This document shows positions 1-9,853 of a stretch of 55,560 bases of DNA, piece after piece. The DNA comes from Saccoglossus kowalevskii (lineage: Eukaryota > Hemichordata > Enteropneusta > Harrimaniidae). The stretch lies in assembly GCF_000003605.2 (NCBI RefSeq), contig NW_003135242.1:1-55560 (forward strand). Direction: 5' to 3'. Position numbers and translations under genes: made by a program. Numbering within the stretch: the stretch's first letter is position 1; each line of letters begins with the position of its first letter. The notes under the pieces are model-generated. The model was not told the DNA's origin. It searched no databases and saw nothing but the letters and a program-made list of their open reading frames with translations.

Positions 1-405
1 TTCATCAATTTGAAAATAAATAAATTTCCATGTCTTTCTAATATTAATAAATGACATCACAGTAAAAAAGATGCAAGAACGTTGACTCATATCTTTGACA
101 TGTGTGTGATGAACAAAAAAATTTCTCCAGCTAGGTCACTCAAGAAGTCTCCCATGCAACTACTAACCACGCCCGATTGAGCTTAACTTTAGATTTTGTT
201 CGATTACTTACCCACACTACTGCTAAAGTAATTTGAAATTGACCTGAATTGGCGGCAATTTTATGTTTGAAAGTGTTTTAAAATTGATAGCGTTTGCACA
301 AGTAACTTCTTGAATTGACCTATGACCTGTACATACTCCCAGTAACACGACGCTTCTTTAACGGCATTTTAAGAAATATTTATTCACGTTTTCGAAGTGT
401 TAATT
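1..405 (+). repeat. Partial monomer P0 (left end)
   Basis: It holds the last ~405 bp of a monomer. The 5S-like core is on the minus strand at 147-195 with a T7 run at 115-121. Diverged: GTTGACTCAT instead of GTTGCCTCAT, TGCTAAAGTA, GGCGGCAATT, ACATACTCCC, CGCTTCTTTAA and GAAGTGTTAATTATG. CGCTTCTTTAA recurs only at the right edge (M58). DR1 is intact at 316-328. Confidence 0.95.
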
Positions 406-1362
406 ATGAGACCCGTCAATATAATATCCTATGTACCGTTTCCAAACGAATCTACAAACTTTGCAATCGCTTTAAACAACTTTGTAAGCAGTTTGCCTTC
501 GATTTTGCGGCTCGCAGTTGCGATAATCTGCTTATATATGGGGCATTTTCTAGACATTTACTCAATGTTTTCTGAATTTAACTGCGGGGTTGTCATTCCA
601 ATGATTTAGGTTAAATATAGAAGCAACTCCGCCAACGTTTCGAACGTTTTTTCCTACTTTTCGCGCTGTTTTCTATCAATTTTACAGTCAGTCAGCTCAT
701 GTGATACTCTGCTAATATAGACTGCGTTTATCTTTATCTGGCTTTTATTCATTTTTTGACTTTACAACTGCCGTTTTTTTATGTGCAAACAACTTAGGTC
801 AAACATACAAATAAATCTACAAACTTTGCAATCACTTTACACAACTTTGAATTCACTTTGCGCAACTTTTCACGCTACGTTAACAGCTAAAAACGCACTA
901 TGTGCCGTCAGCATCAACAAGTTGTAGGAAGTAATAGGAAAATTGAAAAAACTTTTCATGAACTTGAAAAAATAAATAAATTTTCATGTCTTTCTACTAT
1001 TAATAAATGACATCACAGTAAAAAAAGATGCAAGAACGTTGCCTCATATCTTTGACATGTGTGTGATGAAAAAAAAAAATTCTCCAGCTAGGTCACTCAA
1101 GAAGTCTCCCATGCAACTACTAACCACGCTCGATTGAGCTTAACTTTAGATTTTGTTCGATTACTTACCCACACTACTGCTTAAGTAATTTGAAATTGAC
1201 CTGAATTGGCGGCTATTTTATGTTTGAAAGTGTTTTAAAATTGATAGCGTTTGCACAAGTAACTTCTTGAATTGACCTATAACCTGTACATGCTCCCAGT
1301 AACACGACGCTACTTTAACGGCATTTTAAGAAATATTTATTCACGTTTTCGAAGTTTTAACT
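406..1362 (+). repeat. Monomer M1
   Basis: 957 bp, edge type. It starts ATGAGACCC and has ATCCTATGTACC (shared only with P59), CACGCTACG, CGCACTATGTG and GTTGTAGGAAGTAATAGG in place of the usual GTTGTTCTTTGAAAATAATAGG. 5S-like core (-) 1104-1152, with C to T in CACGCTCGATTG. T-run of about 11. The second DR1 half-site is changed (TAACCT). Confidence 0.95.
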
Positions 1363-2312
1363 ATGCGACCCGTCAATATAATATCCTGTGTACCGTTTCC
1401 AAACGAATCTACAAACTTTGCAATCGCTTTTAACAACTTTGTAAGCAGTTTGCCTTCGATTTTCCGGCTCGCAGTTGCGATAATCTGCTTATATATGGGG
1501 CATTTTCTAGACATTTACTCAATGTTTTCTGAATTTAACTGCGGGGTAGTCATTCCAATGACTTAGGTTAAATATAGAAGCAACTCCGCCAACGTTTCGA
1601 ACGTTTTTACCAACTTTTCACGCTGTTTTCTATCAATTTTAAAGTCAGTCAGCTCATGTGATACTCTGCTAACATAGACTGCTTTTATCTGGATTTTATT
1701 CATTTTTTGATTTTACAACTGCCGTTTTTTATGTGCAAACAACTTAAGTCAAACATACAAATAAATCTACAAACTTTGCAATCACTTTACACAACTTTGA
1801 ATTCACTTTACCCAACTTTTCACGCTACGTTAACAGCTAAAAACGCACTATGTGCCGTCATCATCAACAAGTTGTAAGAAGTAATAGGAAAATTGAAAAC
1901 ACTTTTCATGAATTTGAAAAAATAAATAAATTTCCATGTCTTTCTACTATTAATAAATGACACCACAGTAAAAAAAGATGCAAGAACGTTGCCTCATATC
2001 TTTGACATGTGTGTGATGAACAAAAAAAAATCTCCAGCTAGGTCACTCAAGAAGTCTCCCATGCAACTACTAACCACGCCCGATAGAGATTAACTTTAGA
2101 TTTTGTTCGATTACTTACCCAAACTACTGCTTAGGTAATTTGAAATTAATCTGAATTGGCGGCTATTTTATGTTTGAAAGTGTTTTAAAATTGATAGCGT
2201 TTGCACAAGTAACTTCTTGAATTGACCTGTAACCTGTACATGCTCCCAGTAACACGACGCTACTTTAATGGCATTTTAAGAAATATTTATTCACGTTTTC
2301 GAAGTTTTAACT
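1363..2312 (+). repeat. Monomer M2
   Basis: 950 bp, edge type. It has GCGGGGTAGTC, CTTAAGTCAAAC, TTACCCAACTT, CACGCTACG, CGCACTATGTG and GTTGTAAGAAGTAATAGG. 5S-like core (-) 2054-2102 carries GATAGAGATTAAC, altering the A-box equivalent; T9 run. The linker is GAAATTAATCTG. DR1 is damaged (CTGTAACCTG). Confidence 0.95.
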
Positions 2313-3267
2313 ATGCGACCCGTCAATATAATATCCTGTGTACCGTTTCCAAACGAATCTACAAACTTTGCAATCGCTTTTAACAACTTTGTAAGCAGTT
2401 TGCCTTCGATTTTTCGGCTCGCAGTTGCGATAATCTGCTTATATATGGGGCATTTTCTAGACATTTACTCAATGTTTTCTGAATTTAACTGCGGGGTTGT
2501 CATTCCAATGACTTAGGTTAAATATAGAGCAACTCCGCCAACGTTTCGATCGTTTTACCAACTTTTCACGCTGTTTTTCTAACAATTTTAAAGTCAGTCA
2601 GCTCATGTGATACTCTGCTAATATAGACTGCGTTTTACCTGGCTTTTATTCATTTTTTGATTTTACAACTGCCGTTTTTTATGTGCAAACAACTTAGGTC
2701 AAACATACAAACAAATCTACAAACTTTGCAATCACTTTACACAACTTTGAATTCACTTTGCGCAACTTTTCATGCCACGTTAACAGCTAAAAACGCACTG
2801 TGTGCCGTCAGCATCAACAAGTTGTTCTTTGAAAATAATAGGAAAATTGAAAAAACTTTTCATGAATTTGAAAAAATAAATAAATTTCCATGTCTTTCTA
2901 CTATTAATAAATGACATCACAGTAAAAAAAGATGCAAGAACGTTGCCTCATATCTTTGACATGTGTGTGATGAACAAAAAAAACTTTCTCCAGCTAGGTC
3001 ACTCAAGAAGTCTCCCATGCAACTACTAACCACGCCCGATTGAGCTTAACTTTAGATTTTGTTCGATTACTTACCCACACTACTGCTTAAGTAATTTGAA
3101 ATTGAAATGAATTGGCGGCTATTTTATGTTTGAAAGTGTTTTAAAATTGATAGCGTTTGCACAAGTAACTTCTTGAATTGACCTATGACCTGTACATGCT
3201 CCCAGTAACACGACGCTACTTTAACGGCATTTAAGAAATAGTTATTCACGTTTTCGAAGTTTTAACT
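2313..3267 (+). repeat. Monomer M3
   Basis: 955 bp. First interior-type copy, with GTTGTTCTTTG restored and TGTGTGCC. 5S-like core (-) 3010-3058; T8 run preceded by GAAAG. The linker is ATTGAAATG. One A is lost in GGCATTTAAG, and AATAGTTATT precedes the next anchor. Confidence 0.95.
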
Positions 3268-4223
3268 ATGCGACCCGTCAATATAATATCCTGTGTACCG
3301 TTTCCAAACAAATCTACAAACTTTGCAATCGCTTTTAACAACTTTGTAAGCAGTTTGCCTTCGATTTTTCGGCTCGCAGTTGCGATAATCTGCTTATATA
3401 TGGGGCATTTTCTAGACATTTACTCAATGTTTTCTGAATTTAACTGCGGGGTTGTCATTCCAATGACTTAGGTTAAATATAGAAGCAACTCCGCCAACGT
3501 TTCGAACGTTTTTACCAACTTTTCACGCTGTTTTCTAACAATTTTAAAGTCAGTCAGCTCATGTGATACTCTGCTAATATAGACTGCTTTTATCTGGCTT
3601 TTATTCATTTTTTGATTTTACAACTGCCGTTTTTTATGTGCAAACAACTTAGGTCAAACATACAAATAAATCTACAAACTTTGCAATCACTTTACACAAC
3701 TTTGAATTCACTTTGCGCAACTTTTCATGCCACGTTAACAGCTAAAAACGCACTGTGTGCCGTCAGCATCAACAAGTTGTTCTTTGAAAATAATAGGAAA
3801 ATTGAAAAAACTTTTCATGAATTTGAAAAAATAAATAAATTTCCATGTCTTTCTACTATTAATAAATGACATCACAGTAAAAAAAGATGCAAGAAAGTTG
3901 CCTCATATCTTTGACATGTGTGTGATGAACAAAAAAAAATGTCTCCAGCTAGGTCACTCAAGAAGTCTCCCATGCAACTACTAACCACGCCCGATTGAGC
4001 TTAACTTTAGATTTTGTTCGATTACTTACCCACACTACTGCTTAAGTAATTTGAAATTGACCTGAATTGGCGGCTATTTTATGTTTGAAAGTGTTTTAAA
4101 ATTGATGGCGTTTGCACAAGTAATTTCTTGAATTGACCTATGACCTGTACATGCTCCCAATAACACGACGCTACTTTAATGGCACTTTAAGAAATATTTA
4201 TTCACGTTTTTGAAGTTTTAACT
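3268..4223 (+). repeat. Monomer M4
   Basis: 956 bp. It has AAACAAATC (E to K in the 67-codon frame), CAAGAAAGTTGCC, ATGTCTCC, ATTGATGGCG, AATTTCTTG, AATGGCACTTTAAG and TTTTTGAAG. Most of this set recurs in M19. 5S-like core (-) 3965-4013. Confidence 0.95.
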
Positions 4224-5147
4224 ATAATATAATATAATATAATATCCTGTGTACCGTTTCCAAACGAATCTACAAACTTTGCAATCGCTTTTAACAACTT
4301 TGTAAGCAGTTTGCCTTCGATTTTTCGGCTCGCAGTTGCGATAATCTGCTTATATATGGGGCATTTTCTAGACATTTACTCAATGTTTTCTGAATTTAAC
4401 TGCGGGGTTGTCATTCCAATGACTTAGGTTAAATATAGAAGCAACTCCGCCAACGTTTCGAACGTTTTTACCAACTTTTCACGCTGTTTTCTAACAATTT
4501 TAAAGTCAGTCATCTCATGTGATACTCTGCTAATATAGACTGCTTTTATCTGGCTTTTATTCATTTTTTGATTTTACAACTGCCGTTTTTTATGTGCAAA
4601 CAAACTTTGCAATCACTTTACACAACTTTGAATTCACTTTGCGCAACTTTTCATGCCACGTTAACAGCTAAAAACGCACTGTGTGCCGTCAGCATCAACA
4701 AGTTGTTCTTTGAAAATAATAGGAAAATTGAAAAAACTTTTCATGAATTTGAAAAAATAAATAAATTTCCATGTCTTTCTACTATTAATAAATGACATCA
4801 CAGTAAAAAAAGATGCAAGAACGTTGCCTCATATCTTTGACATGTGTGTGATGAAAAAAAAAAATTCTCCAGCTAGGTCACTCAAGAAGTCTCCCATGCA
4901 ACTACTAACCACGCCCGATTGAGCTTAACTTTAGATTTTGTTCGATTACTTACCCACACTACTGCTTAAGTAATTTGAAATTGACGTGAATTGGCGGTTA
5001 TTTTATATTTGAAAGTGTTTTAAAATTGATAGCGTTTGCACAAGTAACATCTTGAATTGACCTATGACCTGTACATGCTCCCAGTAACACGACGCTACTT
5101 TAACGGCATTTTAAGAAATATTTATTCACGTTTTCGAAGTTTTAACT
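4224..5147 (+). repeat. Monomer M5, microsatellite replacement plus 30-bp deletion
   Basis: 924 bp. The anchor GCGACCCGTCAA is replaced, without length change, by repeats of ATAAT (4224-4244), as in M20. A 30-bp in-frame deletion at ~4603 removes the start of A2 including CTTAGGTCAAAC, between short AAAC-containing sequences. 5S-like core (-) 4889-4937; T11 run. The linker GACGTG with GGTTATTTTA and ACATCTTG is shared with M12 and M26. Confidence 0.95.
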
Positions 5148-6105
5148 ATGCGACCCGTCAATATAATATCCTGTGTACCGTTTCCAAACGAATCTACAAA
5201 CTTTGCAATCGCTTTTAACAACTTTGTAAGCAGTTTGCCTTCGATTTTTCGGCTCGCAGTTGCCATAATCTGCTTATATATGGGGCATTTTCTAGACATT
5301 TACTCAATGTTTTCTGAATTTAACTGCGGGGTTGTCATTCCAATGACTTAGGTTAAATATAGAAGCAACTCCGCCAACGTTTCGAACGTTTTTACCAACT
5401 TTTCACGCTGTTTTCTAACAATTTTAAAGTCAGTCAGCTCATGTGATACTCTGCTAATATAGACTGCTTTTATCTGGCTTTTATTCATTTTTTGATTTTA
5501 CAACTGCCGTTTTTTTATGTGCAAACAACTTAGGTCAAACATACAAATAAATCTACAAACTTTGCAATCACTTTACACAACTTTGAATTCACTTTGCGCA
5601 ACTTTTCACGCCACGTTAACAGCTAAAAACGCACTGTGTGCCGTCAGCATCAACAAGTTGTTCTTTGAAAATAATAGGAAAATTGAAAAAACTTTTCATG
5701 AATTTGAAAAAATAAATAAATTTCCATGTCTTTCTACTATTAATAAATGACATCACAGTAAAAAAAAGATGCAAGAACGTTGCCTCAGATCTTTGACATG
5801 TGTGTGATGAACAAAAAAATATTTCTCCAGCTAGGTCACTCAAGAAGTCTCCCATGCAACTACTAACCACGCCCGATTGAGCTTAACTTTAGATTTTGTT
5901 CGATTACTTACCCACACTACTGCTTAAGTAATTTGAAATTGAAATGAATTGGCGGCTATTTTATGTTTGAAAGTGTTTTAAAATTGATAGCGTTTGCACA
6001 AGTAACTTCTTGAATTGACCTATGACCTGTACATGCTCCCAGTAACACGACGCTACTTTAACGGCATTTTAAGAAATATTTATTCACGTTTTCGAAGTTT
6101 TAACT
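5148..6105 (+). repeat. Monomer M6
   Basis: 958 bp. It carries TTGCCATAATC, CCTCAGATCT and the TATTTTTTT-type terminator tract. 5S-like core (-) 5847-5895; linker ATTGAAATG. Confidence 0.95.
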
Positions 6106-7062
6106 ATGCGACCCGTCAATATAATATCCTGTGTACCGTTTCCAAACGAATCTACAAACTTTGCAATCGCTTTTAACAACTTTGTAAGCAGTTTGCCTTC
6201 GATTTTTCGGCTCGCAGTTGCGATAATCTGCTTATATATGGGGCATTTTCTAGACATTTACTCAATGTTTTCTGAATTTAACTGCGGGGTTGTCATTCCA
6301 ATGACTTAGGTTAAATATAGAAGCAACTCCGCCAACGTTTCGAACGTTTTTACCAACTTTTCACGCTGTTTTCTAACAATTTTAAAGTCAGTCAGCTCAT
6401 GTGATACTCTGCTAATATAGACTGCTTTTATCTGGCTTTTATTCATTTTTTTATTTTACAACTGCCGTTTTTTATGTGCAAACAACTTAGGTCAAACATA
6501 CAAATAAATCTACAAACTTTGCAATCACTTTACACAACTTTGAATTCACTTTGCGCAACTTTTCACGCCACGTTAACAGCTAAAAACGCACTGTGTGCCG
6601 TCAGCATCAACAAATTGTTCTTTGAAAATAATAGGAAAATTGGAAAAACATTTCATGAATTTGAAAAAATAAATAAATTTCCATGTCTTTCTACTATTAA
6701 TAAATGACATCACAGTAAAAAAAAGATGCAAGAACGTTGCCTCATATCTTTGACATGTGTGTGATGAACAAAAAAATATTTCTCCAGCTAGGTCACTCAA
6801 GAAGTCTCCCATGCAACTACTAACCACGCCCGATTGAGCTTAACTTTAGATTTTGTTCGATTACTTACCCACACTACTGCTTAAGTAATTTGAAATTGAA
6901 ATGAATTGGCGGCTATTTTATGTTTGAAAGTGTTTTAAAATTGATAGCGTTTGCACAAGTAACTTCTTGAATTGACCTATGACCTGTACATGCTCCCAGT
7001 AACACGACGCTACTTTAACGGCATTTTAAGAAATATTTATTCTCGTTTTCGAAGTTTTAACT
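6106..7062 (+). repeat. Monomer M7
   Basis: 957 bp. It has CAAATTGTTC, GGAAAAACATTTC, the TATTTTTTT terminator type and linker ATTGAAATG, and ends with the TTATTCTCG variant. 5S-like core (-) 6804-6852. Confidence 0.95.
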
Positions 7063-8017
7063 ATGCGACCCGTCAATATAATATCCTGTGTACCATTTCC
7101 AAACAAATCTACAAACTTTGCAATCGCTTTTAACAACTTTGTAAGCAGTTTGCCTTCGATTTTTCGGCTCGCAGTTGCGATAATCTGCTTATATATGGGG
7201 CATTTTCTAGACATTTACTCAATGTTTTCTGAATTTAACTGCGGGGTTGTCATTCCAATGACTTAGGTTAAATATAGAAGCAACTCCGCCAACGTTTCGA
7301 ACGTTTTTACCAACTTTTCACGCTGTTTTCTAACAATTTTAAAGTCAGTCAGCTCATGTGATACTCTGCTAATATAGACTGCTTTTATCTGGCTTTTATT
7401 CATTTTTTGATTTTACAACTGCCGTTTTTTATGTGCAAACAACTTAGGTCAAACATACAAATAAATCTACAAACTTTGCAATCACTTTACACAACTTTGA
7501 ATTCACTTTGCGCAACTTTTCACGCCACGTTAACAGCTAAAAACGCACTGTGTGCCGTCAGCATCAACAAGTTGTTCTTTGAAAATAATAGGAAAATTGA
7601 AAAAACTTTTCATGAATTTGAAAAAATAAATAAATTTCCATGTCTTTCTACTATTAATAAATGACATCACAGTAAAAAAAGATGCAAGAACGTTGCCTCA
7701 TATCTTTGACATGTGTGTGATGAACAAAAACAATTTCTCCAGCTAGGTCACTCAAGAAGTCTCCCATGCAACTACTAACCACGCCCGATTGAGCTTAACT
7801 TTAGATTTTGTTCGATTACTTACCCACACTACTGCTTAAGTAATTTGAAATTGTCCTGAATTAGCGGCTATTTTATGTTTGAAAGGGTTTTAAAATTGAT
7901 AGCGTTTGCACAAGTAACTTCTTGAATTGACCTATGATCTGTACATGCTCCCAGTAACACGACGCTACTTTAACGGCATTTTAAGGAATATTTATTCACG
8001 TTTTCGAAGTTTTAACT
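7063..8017 (+). repeat. Monomer M8
   Basis: 955 bp. It has ACCATTTCC and AAACAAATC, with the TTGTTTTT terminator type. 5S-like core (-) 7759-7807. GAATTAGCGG and AAAGGGTTTT occur, and DR1 is damaged by GATCTG. Confidence 0.95.
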
Positions 8018-8974
8018 ATGCGACCCGTCAATATAATATCCTGTGTACCGTTTCCAAACGAATCTACAAACTTTGCAATCGCTTTTAACAACTTTGTAAG
8101 CAGTTTGCCTTCGATTTTTCGGCTCGCAGTTGCGATAATCTGCTTATATATGGGGCATTTTCTAGACATTTACTCAATGTTTTCTGAATTTAACTGCGGG
8201 GTTGTCATTCCAATGACTTAGGTTAAATATAGAAGCAACTCCGCCAACGTTTCGAACGTTTTTACCAACTTTTCACGCTGTTTTCTAACAATTTTAAAGT
8301 CAGTCAGCTCATGTGATACTCTGCTAATATAGACTGCTTTTATCTGGCTTTTATTCATTTTTTGATTTTACAACTGCCGTTTTTTATGTGCAAACAACTT
8401 AGGTCAAACATACAAATAAATCTACAAACTTTGCAATCACTTTACACAACTTTGAATTCACTTTGCGCAACTTTTCATGCCACGTTAACAGCTAAAAACG
8501 CACTGTGTGCCGTCAGCATCAACAAGTTGTTCTTTGAAAATAATAGGAAAATTGAAAAAACTTTTCATGAATTTGAAAAAATAAATAAATTTTCATGTCT
8601 TTCTACTATTAATAAATGACATCACAGTAAAAAAAAGATGCAAGAACGTTGCCTCATATCTTTGACATGTGTGTGATGAACAAAAAAAACTTTCTCCAGC
8701 TAGGTCACTCAAGAAGTCTCCCATGCAACTACTAACCACGCCCGATTGAGCTTAACTTTAGATTTTGTTCGATTACTTACCCATACTACTGCTTAAGTAA
8801 TTTGAAATTGAAATGAATTGGCGGCTATTTTATGTTTGAAAGTGTTTTAAAATTGATAGCGTTTGCACAAGTAACTTCTTGAATTGACCTATGACCTGTA
8901 CATGCTCCCAGTAACACGACGCTACTTTAACGGCATTTTAAGAAATATTTATTCACGTTTTCGAAGTTTTAACT
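8018..8974 (+). repeat. Monomer M9
   Basis: 957 bp, near the interior consensus. It has CCCATACTAC, AATTTTCATG and linker ATTGAAATG. 5S-like core (-) 8716-8764. Confidence 0.95.
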
Positions 8975-9178
8975 ATGCGACCCGTCAATATAATATCCTG
9001 TGTACCGTTTCCAAACGAATCTACAAACTTTGCAATCGCTTTTAACAACTTTGTAAGCAGTTTGCCTTCGATTTTTCGGCTCGCAGTTGCGATAATCTGC
9101 TTATATATGGGGCATTTTCTAGACATTTACTCAATGTTTTCTGAATTTAACTGCGGGGTTGTCATTCCAATGACTTAG
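8975..9178 (+). other. Recurrent 67-codon open frame (not called as a gene)
   Basis: This frame starts at the monomer anchor and encodes 67 residues with a hydrophobic stretch around residues 36-45 (LAVAIICLYM). It overlaps A3. The frame downstream of the start survives in 54 of 59 copies, is lost in M5, M20, M26, M31 and M51, and has a shifted N-terminus in M49. Overlapping open frames on the other strand are equally recurrent. No family is recognised. Homogenisation alone would keep it open. Confidence 0.25.
9018..9067 (+). repeat. Subrepeat block A3 (reference copy, M10)
   Basis: It begins AATCTACAAACTTTGCAATC, an identical 20-mer to the start of block A2 358 bp downstream. It then holds two 21-bp degenerate units at 9026-9046 and 9047-9067, both starting AACTTTG. 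The A3/A2 identity is where the 599-bp deletion monomers M26 and M51 recombined. Confidence 0.85.
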
Positions 9179-9202
9179 GTTAAATATAGAAGCAACTCCG
9201 CC

Positions 9203-9244
9203 AACGTTTCGAACGTTTTTACCAACTTTTCACGCTGTTTTCTA
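9203..9244 (+). repeat. Subrepeat block A1 with AACGTT inverted repeat (reference copy, M10)
   Basis: Two 21-bp degenerate units (9203-9223 and 9224-9244) of the same family as A2 and A3. The first starts with AACGTT-TCG-AACGTT (9203-9217), a 6-bp self-complementary word repeated with a 3-nt spacer that can fold as a small hairpin. Confidence 0.75.
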
Positions 9245-9342
9245 ACAATTTTAAAGTCAGTCAGCTCATGTGATACTCTGCTAATATAGACTGCTTTTAT
9301 CTGGCTTTTATTCATTTTTTGATTTTACAACTGCCGTTTTTT

Positions 9343-9576
9343 ATGTGCAAACAACTTAGGTCAAACATACAAACAAATCTACAAACTTTGCAATCACTTT
9401 ACACAACTTTGAATTCACTTTGCGCAACTTTTCATGCCACGTTAACAGCTAAAAACGCACTGTGTGCCGTCAGCATCAACAAGTTGTTCTTTGAAAATAA
9501 TAGGAAAATTGAAAAAACTTTTCATGAATTTGAAAAAATAAATAAATTTCCATGTCTTTCTACTATTAATAAATGA
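9343..9576 (+). other. Recurrent 77-codon open frame across A2 (not called as a gene)
   Basis: It starts at ATGTGCAAACAA, runs through block A2 and stops at TGA just before the CATCACAGT segment. The heptad-like leucines come from the 21-bp subrepeat. The frame is shortened or broken by indels in M13, M28, M29, M32, M34, M35, M48, M50 and others. I see no evidence that it is translated. Confidence 0.2.
9376..9446 (+). repeat. Subrepeat block A2 (reference copy, M10)
   Basis: After AATCTACA come three contiguous 21-bp units at 9384-9404, 9405-9425 and 9426-9446, each starting AACTTT. Because 21 bp is seven codons, the frame through this block encodes a seven-residue periodicity (TLQSLYT, TLNSLCA, TFHATLT) that resembles a coiled-coil heptad but follows from the DNA repeat. 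Confidence 0.85.
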
Positions 9577-9637
9577 CATCACAGTAAAAAAAGATGCAAG
9601 AACGTTGCCTCATATCTTTGACATGTGTGTGATGAAC

Positions 9638-9645
9638 AAAAAAAA
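9638..9645 (-). terminator. Oligo-T run, candidate Pol III terminator (M10)
   Basis: Eight T on the minus strand, 26 nt downstream of the end of the 5S-like core because this copy has one extra G before the run. The tract varies between monomers: pure T7-T11, TTGTTTTT, TATTTTTTT and TTTTATTT types. All 59 copies retain at least four consecutive T, the usual minimum for Pol III termination. Confidence 0.5.
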
Positions 9646-9720
9646 CTTTCTCCAGCTAGGTCACTCAAGAAGTCTCCCATGCAACTACTAACCACGCCCG
9701 ATTGAGCTTAACTTTAGATT
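9638..9720 (-). ncRNA. 5S rRNA-derived element with Pol III-type internal promoter (reference copy, M10)
   Basis: Read on the minus strand, 9720 to 9672 resembles positions ~43-91 of eukaryotic 5S rRNA. From 9699 to 9672 it matches 25 of 28 bases of the 5S intermediate element and C-box region, including GTGGTTAGTA and CATGGGAGAC. The A-box equivalent (9713-9699, starting AGTTAAGC and ending TCG) matches about 10 of 15. After a further 25 nt comes a run of eight T (9645-9638), close to where a 5S gene terminates (about 27 nt after the C-box GAC). The 5' half of 5S is not recognisable. In 5S genes this region binds TFIIIA and directs Pol III; here transcription is only inferred. It may be a 5S-related SINE fragment or a decayed 5S copy captured by the satellite. 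The same element occurs in every monomer; coordinates are in the monomer entries. The 5S comparison is from memory, not a search. Confidence 0.8.
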
Positions 9721-9840
9721 TTGTTCGATTACTTACCCACACTACTGCTTAAGTAATTTGAAATTGAAATGAATTGGCGGCTATTTTATGTTTGAAAGTG
9801 TTTTAAAATTGATAGCGTTTGCACAAGTAACTTCTTGAAT

Positions 9841-9853
9841 TGACCTATGACCT
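9841..9853 (-). promoter_or_regulatory. DR1-type AGGTCA direct repeat (reference copy, M10)
   Basis: The minus strand reads AGGTCATAGGTCA: two perfect AGGTCA half-sites one base apart, the DR1 consensus recognised by RXR, HNF4 and COUP-TF-class nuclear receptors in animals. It is intact in 55 of the 59 copies and damaged in M1, M2, M8 and M26. Most monomers also carry single plus-strand AGGTCA motifs in CTAGGTCACT and CTTAGGTCAAAC. Binding is inference; chance followed by amplification is equally possible. Confidence 0.4.

Noticed and set aside
8975-9178. Tandem family of small protein-coding genes (67 and 77/85 codons, plus minus-strand 62 and 84 codons)
   Set aside because: The frames recur only because the monomer recurs, overlap frames on the other strand, have no recognised domain, are broken by indels in various copies, and the 85-codon form needs a TTG start.
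9170-9190. TTAGG telomere-like motif in CTTAGGTTAAA
   Set aside because: It is a single occurrence per monomer with no tandem TTAGG run.
9699-9715. CENP-B box-like match on the minus strand (TTAA, four bases, A, two bases, CGGG)
   Set aside because: It fits 7 of 9 core positions but lacks the CG of TTCG, and coincides with the 5S A-box, whose ancestral sequence gives the same partial match.
9638-9720. Functional 5S rRNA gene array
   Set aside because: Only the 3' half is recognisable, the A-box equivalent has about five changes, and no complete ~120-nt 5S with pairing ends is present.
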